A DNA stretch of 64,000 bases from Maylandia zebra (lineage: Eukaryota > Chordata > Actinopteri > Cichliformes > Cichlidae), in the NCBI RefSeq assembly GCF_041146795.1, contig NC_135185.1, forward strand, positions 26,905,529 through 26,969,528, in the 5' to 3' direction. The translations under genes and the position numbers were made by a program. Shown in pieces: positions 23,846 through 34,330 of this stretch; the first letter of the stretch is position 1, and the number at the start of each line of letters is the position of its first letter. The notes below the pieces were generated by a model. The model was given only the letters and a program-made list of their open reading frames with translations. It ran no database searches and was not told the DNA's origin.

Positions 23846-25190
23846 AAAGTAGAGTCCAATGAATACAGCTTACCCTTTGCCTATCCCTAAGTCTCCTCCA
23901 ATGACCTTTACTGTTAAGATAAAGATAGCTCTTGGCACATACAGAGGGATGTGGAGGATTTGCAAAAGTGGACATTTATGAAAATCTTTCTTGAAGCCTG
24001 TCTTAGAAATCCTTCAGAGGCATGAAGGAAAGGGCAGTGAGTCAGTATATGGAGAAGACATACTGAGACTCTGATACGGATGGAGAAAATACCAGTCTAT
24101 ATGTGCATATGTAATGCAAAGTAAAAAGGAAGTCACAGGACTCTATTGAAGATTTTTTTTCTCCTTTTTCTGTGGCACCATTGCTCTCTGCAGACATACA
24201 GCATAAATATGTTTGAGGAAAACTTTACTTGCGATTCAGTCAGCATATAAAAGATGATATTGAAGTGACCTTCTGTATTGACTTTCGTTAGTATATAAAG
24301 GAGTGTAAAACCTGCATGCAAGACAATACATTTTTTACTGCTCGACAGACACAAAATGAATGAGTGAATGCGATGAATGAGTTTGCAAAATGAATATGGT
24401 TAGTCTCTTTGAATTGAGAATTGCATGCAACATCACCAGAGTTGGCTCAGTGTCTGGGAAAAATAAAAGTATGCTTTCATTGTGGGCCACATGATTCTGA
24501 TTGTGTTTACACAGTTGTACAGTGTTTACTTAGGAACTTTTACAGTCATGCGGAAATTACTTTTTTTTTTCTTTTTTTCAATTTAGACTTTGTGGTTTCT
24601 GACTAAATAAAGCTGTTGAGGGTATAACTAATTTTGCTTCAGGTTTTGGTGGTTATTTGTCACTATATGTGGTTTGAGGGATTGATTTTCTCCCTCCCAC
24701 TACTCTGATGAAACTCCTCCTGGAGGTTCCTCTGGGAATTCATCTTGTGCTGATAACTTTGAGCTATCTTATCTGGTCACTGTTCAAACAAGAGTGAATT
24801 CTCAGATTTGCTTCAGGTGTTTGTCTCTCCAAGGGTCCATTTCTTCTTGTTTTTGTTTTCAAGGTTAAAGCCTGATTGATGTGGTTGATTTTTCCCAGTG
24901 CTGTTTTGTCCAGCCACGTTGAAGCGCTGTGATTGTTTAAGAACATAAAAACTCACCAGACTGTAGGATATACATTTTTTCTTAAGACATTGGCTGCTTT
25001 TTCCTCTTCTTCAGTCCAGCTCTTGTACCTGACCATTTACACATAAAACTGACCTATGAATCAACCCTGCATAAAAAGGGCATCTAACATAAGGGATTAA
25101 CTTGTGTCGCATTTTAAATTGTATATTAGCCAAAAATAGCATATCTCGGCAGGGTGTGCGGTGTATTCTTAAACAAATTTAAGGAAACTA
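23846..25190. other. non-coding; short segment shared with 51.97 kb
   Basis: Mostly unrecognised. About 24985-25045 (AAGACATTGGCTGCTTTTTC ... CAGTCCAG ... TACCTGACCATT) resembles about 51972-52027. Each lies upstream of a Tc1 3' remnant, so it is probably part of the same internally deleted Tc1 family. Confidence 0.45.
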
Positions 25191-25194
25191 AACA

Positions 25195-25755
25195 GAGGCT
25201 CTATCATAGTTCAGGTCTGCATTGCTGTGCTGTTGGTGGGCTTGTCATAATTGATGGAATTATCGATGCAGAAAACTACAGTCAATTCTTGATCCGACAT
25301 GCAGCTTCATTTTTCAGCAGGGCAATGATCCCAAACACAATGCCAATGCAGTAAAAGCATACATGGATAGAAAAACACTACCGGAGCCCGGACCTCAACA
25401 TTTCTGAAGCAGTGTGGGATCATCTCGACAGAGAACAGAACAAAAGGGAGCCAACAGCCAAAGAGGAGCTTTGAATGTCCTTCAAGAAGCCTGGAGAACT
25501 ATTTCTTAAGACTACTTAAAGAAATTAGGAGAAAGCTTATCTAAGACAGTTGAGAATTTGTTGAGGAACAAATTCAGATAAGCTTTCTTCTTCAAGCTTG
25601 TTGGAATTTTACTCACTCTATTTATGCCTTATATATAATTCCATGCATGTTTAAATATGTTGCAATATATTTTTGCAACTATTTCACATTTTCCACATTT
25701 TCCTATAAAGCTATGAAGGAGGGTAGGTTCAAGTCTTTTACACAATACTGTAGAT
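25195..25755 (+). mobile_element. Tc1-like element remnant, 3' half
   Basis: Translation of 25210-25345 gives GGLVIIDGIIDAENYSQFL, typical of the Tc1 central catalytic core. After a frameshift there is NDPKH-like sequence near 25328, and SPDLNISEAVWDHL at about 25386-25427 retains the third catalytic Glu. A stop in KEEL-TGA follows, then FKKPGE-like C-terminal sequence. The tail runs to TTACACAATACTGTAG, a plausible right terminus. The N-terminal half and left repeat are missing, so it is dead. Confidence 0.8.
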
Positions 25756-28700
25756 ACCCCACATTTTAGCTTAGAACTGTCATTGCAAGGGCGTTTTTTT
25801 GTGTAGTCTATAATAATTAATTTACCTTAACTATCGATAAAAAAGTAGATGTGAGAAATCTGTCAAAAGAAAAATAAAAGCAGAACCTGAATCCATTTTT
25901 TTCAGTTTTCTATCTAGTAATTAAAAAAACTCAACAGCCTAAGAAAATCCTGCCTAGGATCTGTCCACGGGGCAGGGATTCTCAATTTGTCATGCTACTT
26001 TGAACTGTCAGGATTCGACTGCTGGTGCAAAGATCATAAACCAGTAAAACTTCAGAGCACAGGATGTGAATGAGGGTGACTAAGCGCACTGGAGGCCCCA
26101 CACTAGTCTCTACACACTAGCCTGTAGTCAACACTATCTTATCTCGTGAGAGGGCAAGTCTGGGCTGGCTAGTAGGGAAGCAGAGCCGCGTGGCTTCAGT
26201 GGGAAAAGTTCGCTAATTCTTAGAAAATGAACTTCTGAGTGAAACACGATCAACATATCTAGGTATCTTATCCTGATGTTTTGCTACTTGTTTAACTAGA
26301 GCAGCTGCATTTTATTGATGAATTCTTGTGACCACTCCAGACAGCTAGAAACTATAAACAATCTCTTTATTATTTCTGGTGACAACATGTAGTTTTTCAA
26401 AACTACACATTATCGCCATTTCTTCTCAAATGAATAAATGGAGAGAGCATGACCTCATGAAACGTTTCCTTGATTCTTTTATAAGCCTCCACCAATATGT
26501 AAGAGTGCAAGAACTGACCTGGAGCCATACAATCCATCAGTATTAGTCTTACACGGACTCTAGACTAAACACACTCTCATTACAGTTGCTGTGAGTGCCT
26601 GGAGGGCTCTTCCTCCACCCAAGTTTATTAACACAAGGCACAAGTACAATACAAAACTAGGTACCCGGGACTCTTACAGTAAACACTGCTTCGGTGCTGC
26701 TGGTACATAATTAAAGGATTTAAATAGACGGAGCTTATGGGGAATGGCATGGCAATATGATTACTGTAGAACGTACTGCACTGTGTAAGCCAGTGTTGCT
26801 CCAGGATGATGTAATCCCTTTCAGGTCATTTTGGGTTCCCTCTGCTTTGGGGATCAGATCTGCACTGTGAGCTGAGACAAGAGAGCTTTTATGCTTTTTT
26901 TTAAAAATTCTTTCACAGAATTCAAACAGTTGTCATCTCCATAGAGGCTGCGTATACGTAGCAAGCTAATAAAAGTCTAATTCAGATATCCCACATTCCT
27001 AAGTGAAAGAATTGCCTTAGTCACATAGTATTCAGTTACCATACTTGTGTTCTACACCCACACTGTTCCTCGTGTCTCTCTCTGGCTGCACTGAAAGATT
27101 ATAGTCTCCCTGTGGAATTATTGCATGCTGGAGTGGTCGAGTATTTAAAGACGTGGTTGTTGAATTTGGTTATATCATCACTGATGAATGTAGCATGTGC
27201 ATTTTTTATTTAAGGATAAGTGGCAATAACTACAAAGTCATTATACATCATAATTAAGTATGATTATAATAATTATTATTATTACAAATGTAAAATGCCA
27301 TTTTGGCTGGTGTTTACCTTATGGTAATGTATATGACTCTGTAAAGTTACTCCTTAGGTAATATCCACCATACATCAAACATACACGTCAAATGCAATTT
27401 GGGGCACTTTAATTCTCGTAAAACTCGTTTGTGCACAGGTTCTTGTGCAGGAATATAAATTTACTTAACAAGACGCACTGACATGCTTCCGTAACTTGGG
27501 AGCTGTTGCAAAATAACTGTACGAAGGGTACCTACAGCTTTGGCCTCTGACTGTATTTGTGTATCCCTGTGACAAACATTTCCAGCAGAGTGCTCAAACG
27601 TCAGCTGTTTACATTCACGACATGATACTCAAGTTTCAAGTATCCGCCAAGTATCAGACCTTGAAAGACAGAGGCCACATCAAGGAGGTCAACAAAGAAC
27701 CTGACACCCTGGAGATACATTTGCATTGAGTCGAGAATGTAAAGCAACAACAAGGCATAAAATGCCCTTGGAGGAACCAAACACTCCAGTGGTAAAACAA
27801 CTACCCACAAACTGCTGTGAGATTACCCTCATTGTCAAAGCTTTTCTTATCTTGAAAGAGAAAGACAGCATGATCTTTAAGGAATGAGACCACAGCGACA
27901 GACAGCCAGTAAAATGCACACAGGCAGCTGATACAACTTGTTTTAGTATCATCTCACAAGTTAAGATAACAAACTGGGTTGCGGTAAGTGGTATAAACTT
28001 ACAAACAATAAATCGTCAGACTCATAAGCTGGATAATGCATGGCTAGAGATGACTCTGTGTCTGTGGGTGAAGTATATTCACTTGCACACTGCTGGAACT
28101 TGTTACATTATTTCTATGCATAACATCAGAGCAACATTAAGTGACTCCGCTGCACGGGCCTGAAAATACCAATTTACTGCACACCAATAAGCATTATAAC
28201 CTGATTTTATAGGATATCCAAGAGTACATTTGTCAAGTGAACAGTTAATTTGCGTTTTCCTGTGCTATGAAAACAAGCCCAGCTGCCCCACCGCCCGCTT
28301 TCAGGCCCCCACCACTTCTTTACCCCATTGTGAAGCCATCAGATAGTGGCTTCCAGGACTCCACACCTGTCTCAGGGCTATGCAGAGGAGATGGATCCAT
28401 GCATTTTGAGCATCAGATAGCCTCTAGCAAGGGTTAGTATTGATCTAACGCTTCACTGGCCCTTTGTGAGAGCAGCAGCTGCTTTGGGGGGCTTTTAGAT
28501 AAGCAATGCAAAGGGAATTGTTTCTCCTGAAACCCTCTTTCAATGTTCATACATGAAAACCATCACTTAATTCAACACTCCATCGCTTTGGAATAAAATG
28601 TCCTCTCCCTTGACACGCACGCACAAAAATCAGCAAATAAGCATTAAAGCATTTGCCTTTGGGGTATTGGAAAGGGTATTAGAAAGCAAACATGATAATG

Positions 28701-29024
28701 CAGCTTTTACTGTTTAATTATATGTAATCTCTAGAGTGAAAATGAAAAAAAAAAACACGGCAAATTTCAGTGTCCCACAACTCTCTTCATTCTGATGACA
28801 GTCCCAGTCACTGAATGAGGCAGCTGGAATGGGTTTGTGTGGGGGGGGAATACCACTGGTGCATCTGTGTGAGACAGGCATGGCGATGAGACCCTCCCTA
28901 AGATGACTCACAGGCAGTATGAGCTGACACCAGCACCTCATTCACAGCCAATAATGAGCCATGCTAATGAGCAGGACAGCCGCCCTGCACGCTCATCATT
29001 AAGCAGTCTTGTGATTCACGTCCA

Positions 29025-29026
<2 letters not shown>
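25756..29026. other. non-coding, nothing recognised
   Basis: Short unremarkable frames only. Around 26380-26405 a small hairpin (TGTAGTTTT / AAAACTACA) sits in sequence that may be an old repeat, but the family was not identified. Confidence 0.35.

Positions 29027-29106
<80 letters not shown>
29027..29106. repeat. (AT)n tract, 80 bp
   Basis: Forty uninterrupted AT units, self-complementary and able to extrude a cruciform. It lies ~2 kb upstream of the sox11 start codon. Confidence 0.99.
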
Positions 29107-29110
<4 letters not shown>

Positions 29111-29649
29111 ACAATTTCATTCAAATATTTGCAGTAACTGGCACAAATAAATCACACCTACATTTGAGGCAATGCCATCGGTTAATTTGACATAACCTCC
29201 TTCCCCACATGTGAACTAATCAGAAGATCAAATACTGCTCAAATTAATTCAACAGAAAAAAACAGGCTGACAATAAAACATGCATGTGCGTGTGCCAACC
29301 CCATGAGACTCTGGCTCTGACACATATATCTGATAAGGCTTAATCAGCAAGGGGTGGTCATGATAAAGCATTTCAGTCCTATCTCTGTCTGGGTAGACAG
29401 ACACAGGGTTTGCCTCAGTGTTCCAAGGATGGAAAGGCAAGACGCCCTCTATCTTAGCATTTCTCTTCTTAGCCTTGTCTCTTTTCCCCCTGTGTGCCTC
29501 TTTTTCCCTATTTCTCTCCCTCTCTCCACTACCTTCTGTCTGCCTTTCTAGCTCCCTTTCTCTGTATCAGGAGAGACACTTCTTAAACCCCAGCTGGGGA
29601 AAATACGGTGGCTGGGTGGGGGGAGGGTTTCAAAAGGGTAAGTGATTGC

Positions 29650-29663
29650 CCTCTAGGGGACGA
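29650..29663 (+). promoter_or_regulatory. possible CTCF-like motif upstream of sox11
   Basis: CCTCTAGGGGACGA matches the CTCF core with about two deviations (T for A at position 3 and A for G in the GGCG block). It lies between two long (AT)n tracts and about 1.4 kb upstream of the sox11 start codon. Weaker than the motif near 3.0 kb. Confidence 0.25.
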
Positions 29664-29939
29664 AGCAGAGAGAGAGAAAAAAGCAGGACGCCTTATCGCC
29701 CCAGCCTCCAATAGCACTGCTGGCTAGCACCTAGCGCCAAGGGGGAGGAAGAGGGTGGAGGGTGTGCAGGAGACGCCAGCTAGATGCTACTCTGCTTCTT
29801 GACACAGCAAACTCAGCGGGGAGCCTTCCATCTATCCCTGGCTGTATGGGCTCGATTCAAAGCTGTATACACTAATGTTACCATCTGAATAAGGGTTATT
29901 GATTCAATCGCATGTTTTATATGAGCATCTATTGAAAGG

Positions 29940-29944
<5 letters not shown>

Positions 29945-30013
<69 letters not shown>
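29945..30013. repeat. (AT)n tract, 69 bp
   Basis: Second uninterrupted AT tract, ~840 bp downstream of the first and ~1.04 kb upstream of the sox11 start codon. Confidence 0.99.
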
Positions 30014-30014
<1 letters not shown>

Positions 30015-30779
30015 CATGCTTTTGTGTTTTACCGTCCAGATTACAGAAACCCAGTTTTACATAGTGTCAGCACAATTACATTAATTACTATTTATACGCA
30101 TGACGTGTTTTTCTCTTATAGCTGTATTTTTATCCGGTGGGGTCTATGTGATGCTGCAGGTGTTTAAAGCGCTCACACACTATAAACAGGATCTGTGAGG
30201 CAGAGTGTTCTACTGACCTATTTTCTTAATTCAAGCACAGACATGGAAACGCGCAGGAACGAGCCACGCCAAAACATGTGATAACACGTGGCCACTCAAA
30301 ACACACACAAAAAAGTGTCAAACGTACAATGTTATACATAAAAAATAAATTTAAAAAACAAAACTACAAAAAAACAAAGTCTTCCTCAAAAGCCATTAAC
30401 GGCTACTAAAATGCATCCTTTTACAACAGACAAGCAGACGTACCGACGCATCCAGGCGCCTGCAACTGTGTCCAAGCGCCACCTTCAGTACTCAACCTAA
30501 GGAAGAAGAAGGGGAAAAAAACAATCATACAGCCTACATCTTTTTGCTCAAGATACATATGCAAAATTGTATTTGTTTTAAGAGCAACTTCTCACATTTT
30601 TTAAAGTTAAAGTAAGGAAACAGACATATATCTTATGTGCGCTTTGGCGCATGACGCTCATCTCAAGAGCGCATTTCGTTAACTGTGTGTTTAATATGCC
30701 TGTCTCGGCCGGCGTGTTGCCCCAGACGCTGTGTACCACAAATCCCCACCTCCACTCCAATGAGAGCTTCGGGAGGGAG
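30014..30779. other. sox11 upstream region
   Basis: Non-coding. A/T-rich to about 30400, then increasingly CpG-containing (CGTACCGACGCATCCAGGCGCC near 30440, CGGCCGGCG near 30708), consistent with entering a promoter-associated CpG-rich domain. No exon recognised. Confidence 0.5.
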
Positions 30780-31052
30780 GAATAGGGTTACGGGGAGTCT
30801 TGGATGGAGTCTGCTGGGCGGAGTGGAAGGGACGTGATTGGATGAGTGACTGTGACGCAGGGGACATGAAAAAGCTGATAACTAGTTAAGAAGGCAGTTT
30901 GTAACTCTGGAAAAAGAGTGCAGAGCTTGAGACACAATACGCAGAGGACGTGAACGAACCGGCGCAAAACACAGAGAGCTGAGCCGTCTTGGCAGTGTGG
31001 GGCCGTTAAGACACTGCAGCGTCCGGAAACAAAGTGACTTTGAAACAGGACA
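30780..31052 (+). promoter_or_regulatory. sox11: sox11 proximal promoter and 5' leader
   Basis: Directly upstream of the sox11 ATG. It contains a GC box (GGGCGG, 30816-30821), an inverted CCAAT box (ATTGG, 30837-30841) and a CRE-like TGACGCAG (30853-30860) within 45 bp. No clear TATA box is present. The spacing places transcription start within roughly 30870-30960, but this is inferred. A short upstream ATG frame (30866-30889, seven codons plus stop) would be in the leader only if transcription begins upstream of it. Confidence 0.6.
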
Positions 31053-32144
31053 ATGGTGCAGCACACGGACAACAGCGAGACGGATGGGAGCATGTCCAGG
31101 GAGGCTACCGATTCGGAGGAGAGTGAATTTATGGCATGCAGTCCGGTAGCGATAAACCCGGACTGGTGCAAAACAGCCACCGGTCACATCAAGAGACCCA
31201 TGAATGCATTTATGGTGTGGTCCAAAATCGAGAGGAGAAAGATAATGGAGCAGTCACCGGACATGCACAACGCAGAGATTTCCAAGCGCCTGGGGAAGAG
31301 GTGGAAGATGCTCAAGGACAGCGAAAAGATCCCGTTTATCAGAGAAGCCGAGAGGCTGCGGCTAAAACACATGGCTGACTACCCCGACTACAAGTACAGA
31401 CCGAAGAAAAAACCAAAGCTCGACAGTTCAAAATCATCAGCACCGTCTCCGGAGAAGTGCGGCAAGATTGCAAAGACTCCCAACAAGAAGAGTTCAAAGA
31501 TAAAAACTAAGAGCGGCTCGAAATCCACGCACGGCTACGCGGAGGATTGCGTGTTTCCCAGCTTAAAAGTTGCAAAGACTGTAAAGAGTGAGCTCACCGA
31601 TGAGGACGATGACGACGAGTACGAAGAGGACTACCGGATGGGGATTAAGCCGGGTGAGGAGGAGCGCCTGAGGCCGTACAATGTAGCCAAAGTTCCCGCT
31701 AGTCCAACTTTGAGCTCCTCGGCAGAGTCCGAGGGGACGAGTATGTACGAAGAGGTGCGGAACAACAACAGACTGTTTTACAGCATCAAAAACATTACCA
31801 AGCAAAGCACATTGCACGCTGCTTCCGTCTCACCAGCATCCTCCAGGTCGGTCTCCACATCCTCCTCCTCGTCCAGCATCAGCTCCTCTTCCGGCGACGA
31901 CGCGGACGATTTGCTGTTTGACTTTAGTTTAAATTTCGCTCCCAGCGCCCCGGGCTCTGAGCTGGGCAACCCCAATTCAGGAAACCTCTCCCTGTCTCTT
32001 GTGGATAAGGACCTGGACTCGTTCAGTGAGGGCAGCCTGGGCTCTCACTTTGAATTCCCAGACTACTGCACGCCAGAACTCAGTGAGATGATTGCCGGGG
32101 ACTGGCTGGAGGCGAACTTTTCCGACCTTGTCTTCACATACTGA
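31053..32144 (+). CDS. sox11: Transcription factor Sox-11 (SoxC group)
   Basis: Encodes a 363-residue nuclear SoxC transcription factor in one exon, as is usual for SoxC genes. The HMG box spans residues about 45-117 ([20 protein letters not shown] onward to [10 protein letters not shown]), bends DNA at ACAATG-type sites and includes basic nuclear-localisation stretches at both ends. A lysine-rich linker (about 118-160), acidic patch (182-193) and serine-rich run (258-281) follow. The C-terminal transactivation domain (about 328-363, ending [11 protein letters not shown]) matches Sox11 rather than Sox4, whose end differs in several positions. Human SOX11 is longer (441) mainly through Gly/Ala-rich linkers absent here. 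The start has a good context (A at -3, G at +4), and MVQ is the family N-terminus. SoxC proteins drive neuronal and mesenchymal progenitor differentiation. Teleosts carry two copies (a and b); which this is was not resolved. Confidence 0.97.
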   Translation: MVQHTDNSETDGSMSREATDSEESEFMACSPVAINPDWCKTATGHIKRPMNAFMVWSKIERRKIMEQSPDMHNAEISKRLGKRWKMLKDSEKIPFIREAERLRLKHMADYPDYKYRPKKKPKLDSSKSSAPSPEKCGKIAKTPNKKSSKIKTKSGSKSTHGYAEDCVFPSLKVAKTVKSELTDEDDDDEYEEDYRMGIKPGEEERLRPYNVAKVPASPTLSSSAESEGTSMYEEVRNNNRLFYSIKNITKQSTLHAASVSPASSRSVSTSSSSSSISSSSGDDADDLLFDFSLNFAPSAPGSELGNPNSGNLSLSLVDKDLDSFSEGSLGSHFEFPDYCTPELSEMIAGDWLEANFSDLVFTY

Positions 32145-33852
32145 AAAAAAAAAAAAAAACAAAACCGAAAAAAACAGTTGAGCTAGTAATAACAGAGAAG
32201 GGAGATATGAAATTATATATGTCCTGGTCAAATTGTCCCCAGCCCTGCCTCCTGTGGGGTTTTTTTCTTTTTTCTTAAGGGTCCTGGAGGGAGGTGGAGG
32301 ACCAGGAGGCGAGGTGAGGTTTGAGGAATGAGATGCTTATGAAGCTGGTAGCAAAAAAAAAAAAAAGCAAAGTCTGCAGACTTTTTTTATCTGGCAGCAT
32401 GACAGGGTTTTATGGATTGTTTTCCCTCGTAGGTCTGCATTTACTGTTCAGCTTAAAACGGACCACAAAGGGAAAATACATGAACTTCTATGCATCTTTT
32501 CCTCTTAAAACAACAACGACAACAACAACAAAAACTGCAGGGAGCTGAACACGGACTGTGTGGACTGTCTCAAAGCAAATCTGTGAACTGACAAATTGTT
32601 CAGGATGTTACTTTACAACGGTTTATGTAATTTTTTCTTAATGCCGCAAATGTTTGTTTGTTTTGTAACTGATTCCGTTTTACCTCCTGGTTTGGAAAAA
32701 TTAAGCAGCCTAAACCTCTGCAGAATACAAGTGTGGAGGAAACATTTTGATACATAACAGACCTCATCTTTTTAAAAGAAAAGTAAGATATTTTCAGGCA
32801 TATTTTTGTACAGTTGCAAAGGGAATGTTCTTACTGTGCTTTCAGTGAGTTTCAGGCACTTCTTCCCTTTATCATTTGTTTTTAGCATGCAAGGGAGTCC
32901 TGGTTTTAAGGATTAAGTTAAATTAAAACTTGCATCAAAAATGCCTTGTGATTTTAAACTAGGTTTTGTACAGTTGTAGAGCAGATTTGTTGAGTATTTG
33001 TAGACGATACAATGGCATCATGGGGAACACATACCTCAGAGCTGGAACTAGTTTCAAGATTGTATATGTACTGTAATATAGTAAAGTTAGGAGTTTATGT
33101 ATATCATACTCGTGATATGTGGATGGGTCCCAATCGCAGGTGTGAAACTGGATTTTGGTATTTTTTATGGCACATACTGTTTTTCCCCCCTTCTCATTTT
33201 TTTGTGCAATATATACTCTTAAGATACAGACCATCAACAATTGTAGCAAGTGATGGAAAAACAGACTTGTGCACTGTCGACATCATTTCATGTTATGATG
33301 CTGAAGCCTGTCCAGGCAGGAAAATAAACAAATCAGCTGGAACTGATACAAAACAATTTAATATGGCCTCATGGTGTGATACATGCTATTGAAACACATT
33401 GATATCGCAATTTGAATGTTATTTGACGCATGATATCAGATAATGGGCATATCTGACACCAAACATCTTAAACCTGACTGCAAATTAGGGAAAAAAAATC
33501 ATACTAACTCCAAAAGGGCATAGTCTCATACAGTGGTGGTCTGGCATTTTTAACAAGCAAGCAAAAAAAAGAACATTCCATAGTCCTGTTTCATGAAATG
33601 AAACTTTATTTTAAAACTGAAGACTGCCTTCTTTTTTTAAAACATTAACCATAAACCTGTATTTTTTATTTCTTGCACTTAAAAAAAGCAGATATTGTTT
33701 ATTTTTATGTGGGTCTTACATATGAAGTTTGTTTGATAAAAAAAAAAAGTTTTGGAATATGACCTAATTATATGCCAAAACATTTTGTTGGGAAGTTCTA
33801 GGCAGTAGTTACTTCACATTCCAAGTGTGAATCTGTCTCTGACTCATCTTTT

Positions 33853-33858
33853 AATAAA
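33853..33858 (+). terminator. AATAAA polyadenylation signal, proximal
   Basis: Canonical hexamer 1.7 kb downstream of the sox11 stop codon, followed by T/G-rich sequence (TCAGTTTGTGAATATATG...). A plausible cleavage site would lie at about 33870-33890. Confidence 0.5.
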
Positions 33859-34022
33859 TAAGTACCTACCACCATCGACTGTCCTTTCAGTTTGTGAATA
33901 TATGTACACAGATGTGTTATTTGTTGCGTTTGAAAAGGATGTGATGACGGAATGATGCCTATTTTGTATTTAGGCGGATTCTTTAAATGGATGGGCTCAA
34001 ACTACCATGTGAATTCACATTT

Positions 34023-34028
34023 AATAAA
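34023..34028 (+). terminator. AATAAA polyadenylation signal, distal
   Basis: Second canonical hexamer, in TTAATAAAAAG, with a T/G-rich region (TTGAGGTGCTTTTC, then T-runs) starting ~45 bp downstream. It could be the main or alternative end of the sox11 transcript. Confidence 0.5.
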
Positions 34029-34129
34029 AAGAAAAAAGGAAAAACACTTTTAAACTGCAGCGTTGAGGTGCTTTTCTATTCGTCTTCTTTTTCAAATGTG
34101 TTGTTTTTTGGATTTTTTTTGGCTGTACT

Positions 34130-34330
34130 TTCTTTCTCTACACCTCCCTGATAATGGACACTGCGGCTTTAAGAAATTGAATTGCCCGCGTGCTTGCGCC
34201 GAGCGATGTGATTGGTGGGCTTGGTGGTCCCCTTGGAAACTGAGCTGGAAACAGGAGCGGCTCCTCTCTGCATGTGGGAGCTCTCAGTCTGTCTGGCTTT
34301 CATTCAGAAAACTAGCATACTGCCCAGCAA
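34130..34330. promoter_or_regulatory. promoter-like or conserved-looking block downstream of sox11
   Basis: Right after the 3' UTR the base composition changes sharply to GC-richer DNA with CpGs (GCCCGCGTGCTTGCGCCGAG at about 34182-34201), an inverted CCAAT box (GATTGG, about 34209-34214) and GGTGGGCTTGG elements. It resembles a promoter or a deeply conserved enhancer. No coding exon follows in either direction that I recognise. Confidence 0.35.

Larger units (their letters stand above)
32145..34050 (+). other. sox11: sox11 3' untranslated region (inferred)
   Basis: A/T-rich, stop-dense sequence following the stop codon, which is immediately followed by an A-run to about 32159. It shows the low-complexity T- and A-rich pattern of a long 3' UTR with no competing gene signals, and poly(A) signals near its end. 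Long 3' UTRs are usual for vertebrate SOX11. The exact end is inferred. Small open frames inside (for example 33012-33392) have no recognisable domain. Confidence 0.6.

Noticed and set aside
31053..32159. sox11 as a processed retrogene (single exon plus A-tract)
   Set aside because: SoxC genes are normally intronless, the A-tract directly follows the stop codon with UTR-like sequence beyond it, and promoter motifs lie upstream.
33012..33392. 126-codon open frame downstream of sox11
   Set aside because: Lies in the inferred sox11 3' UTR and has no domain or coding-like composition.
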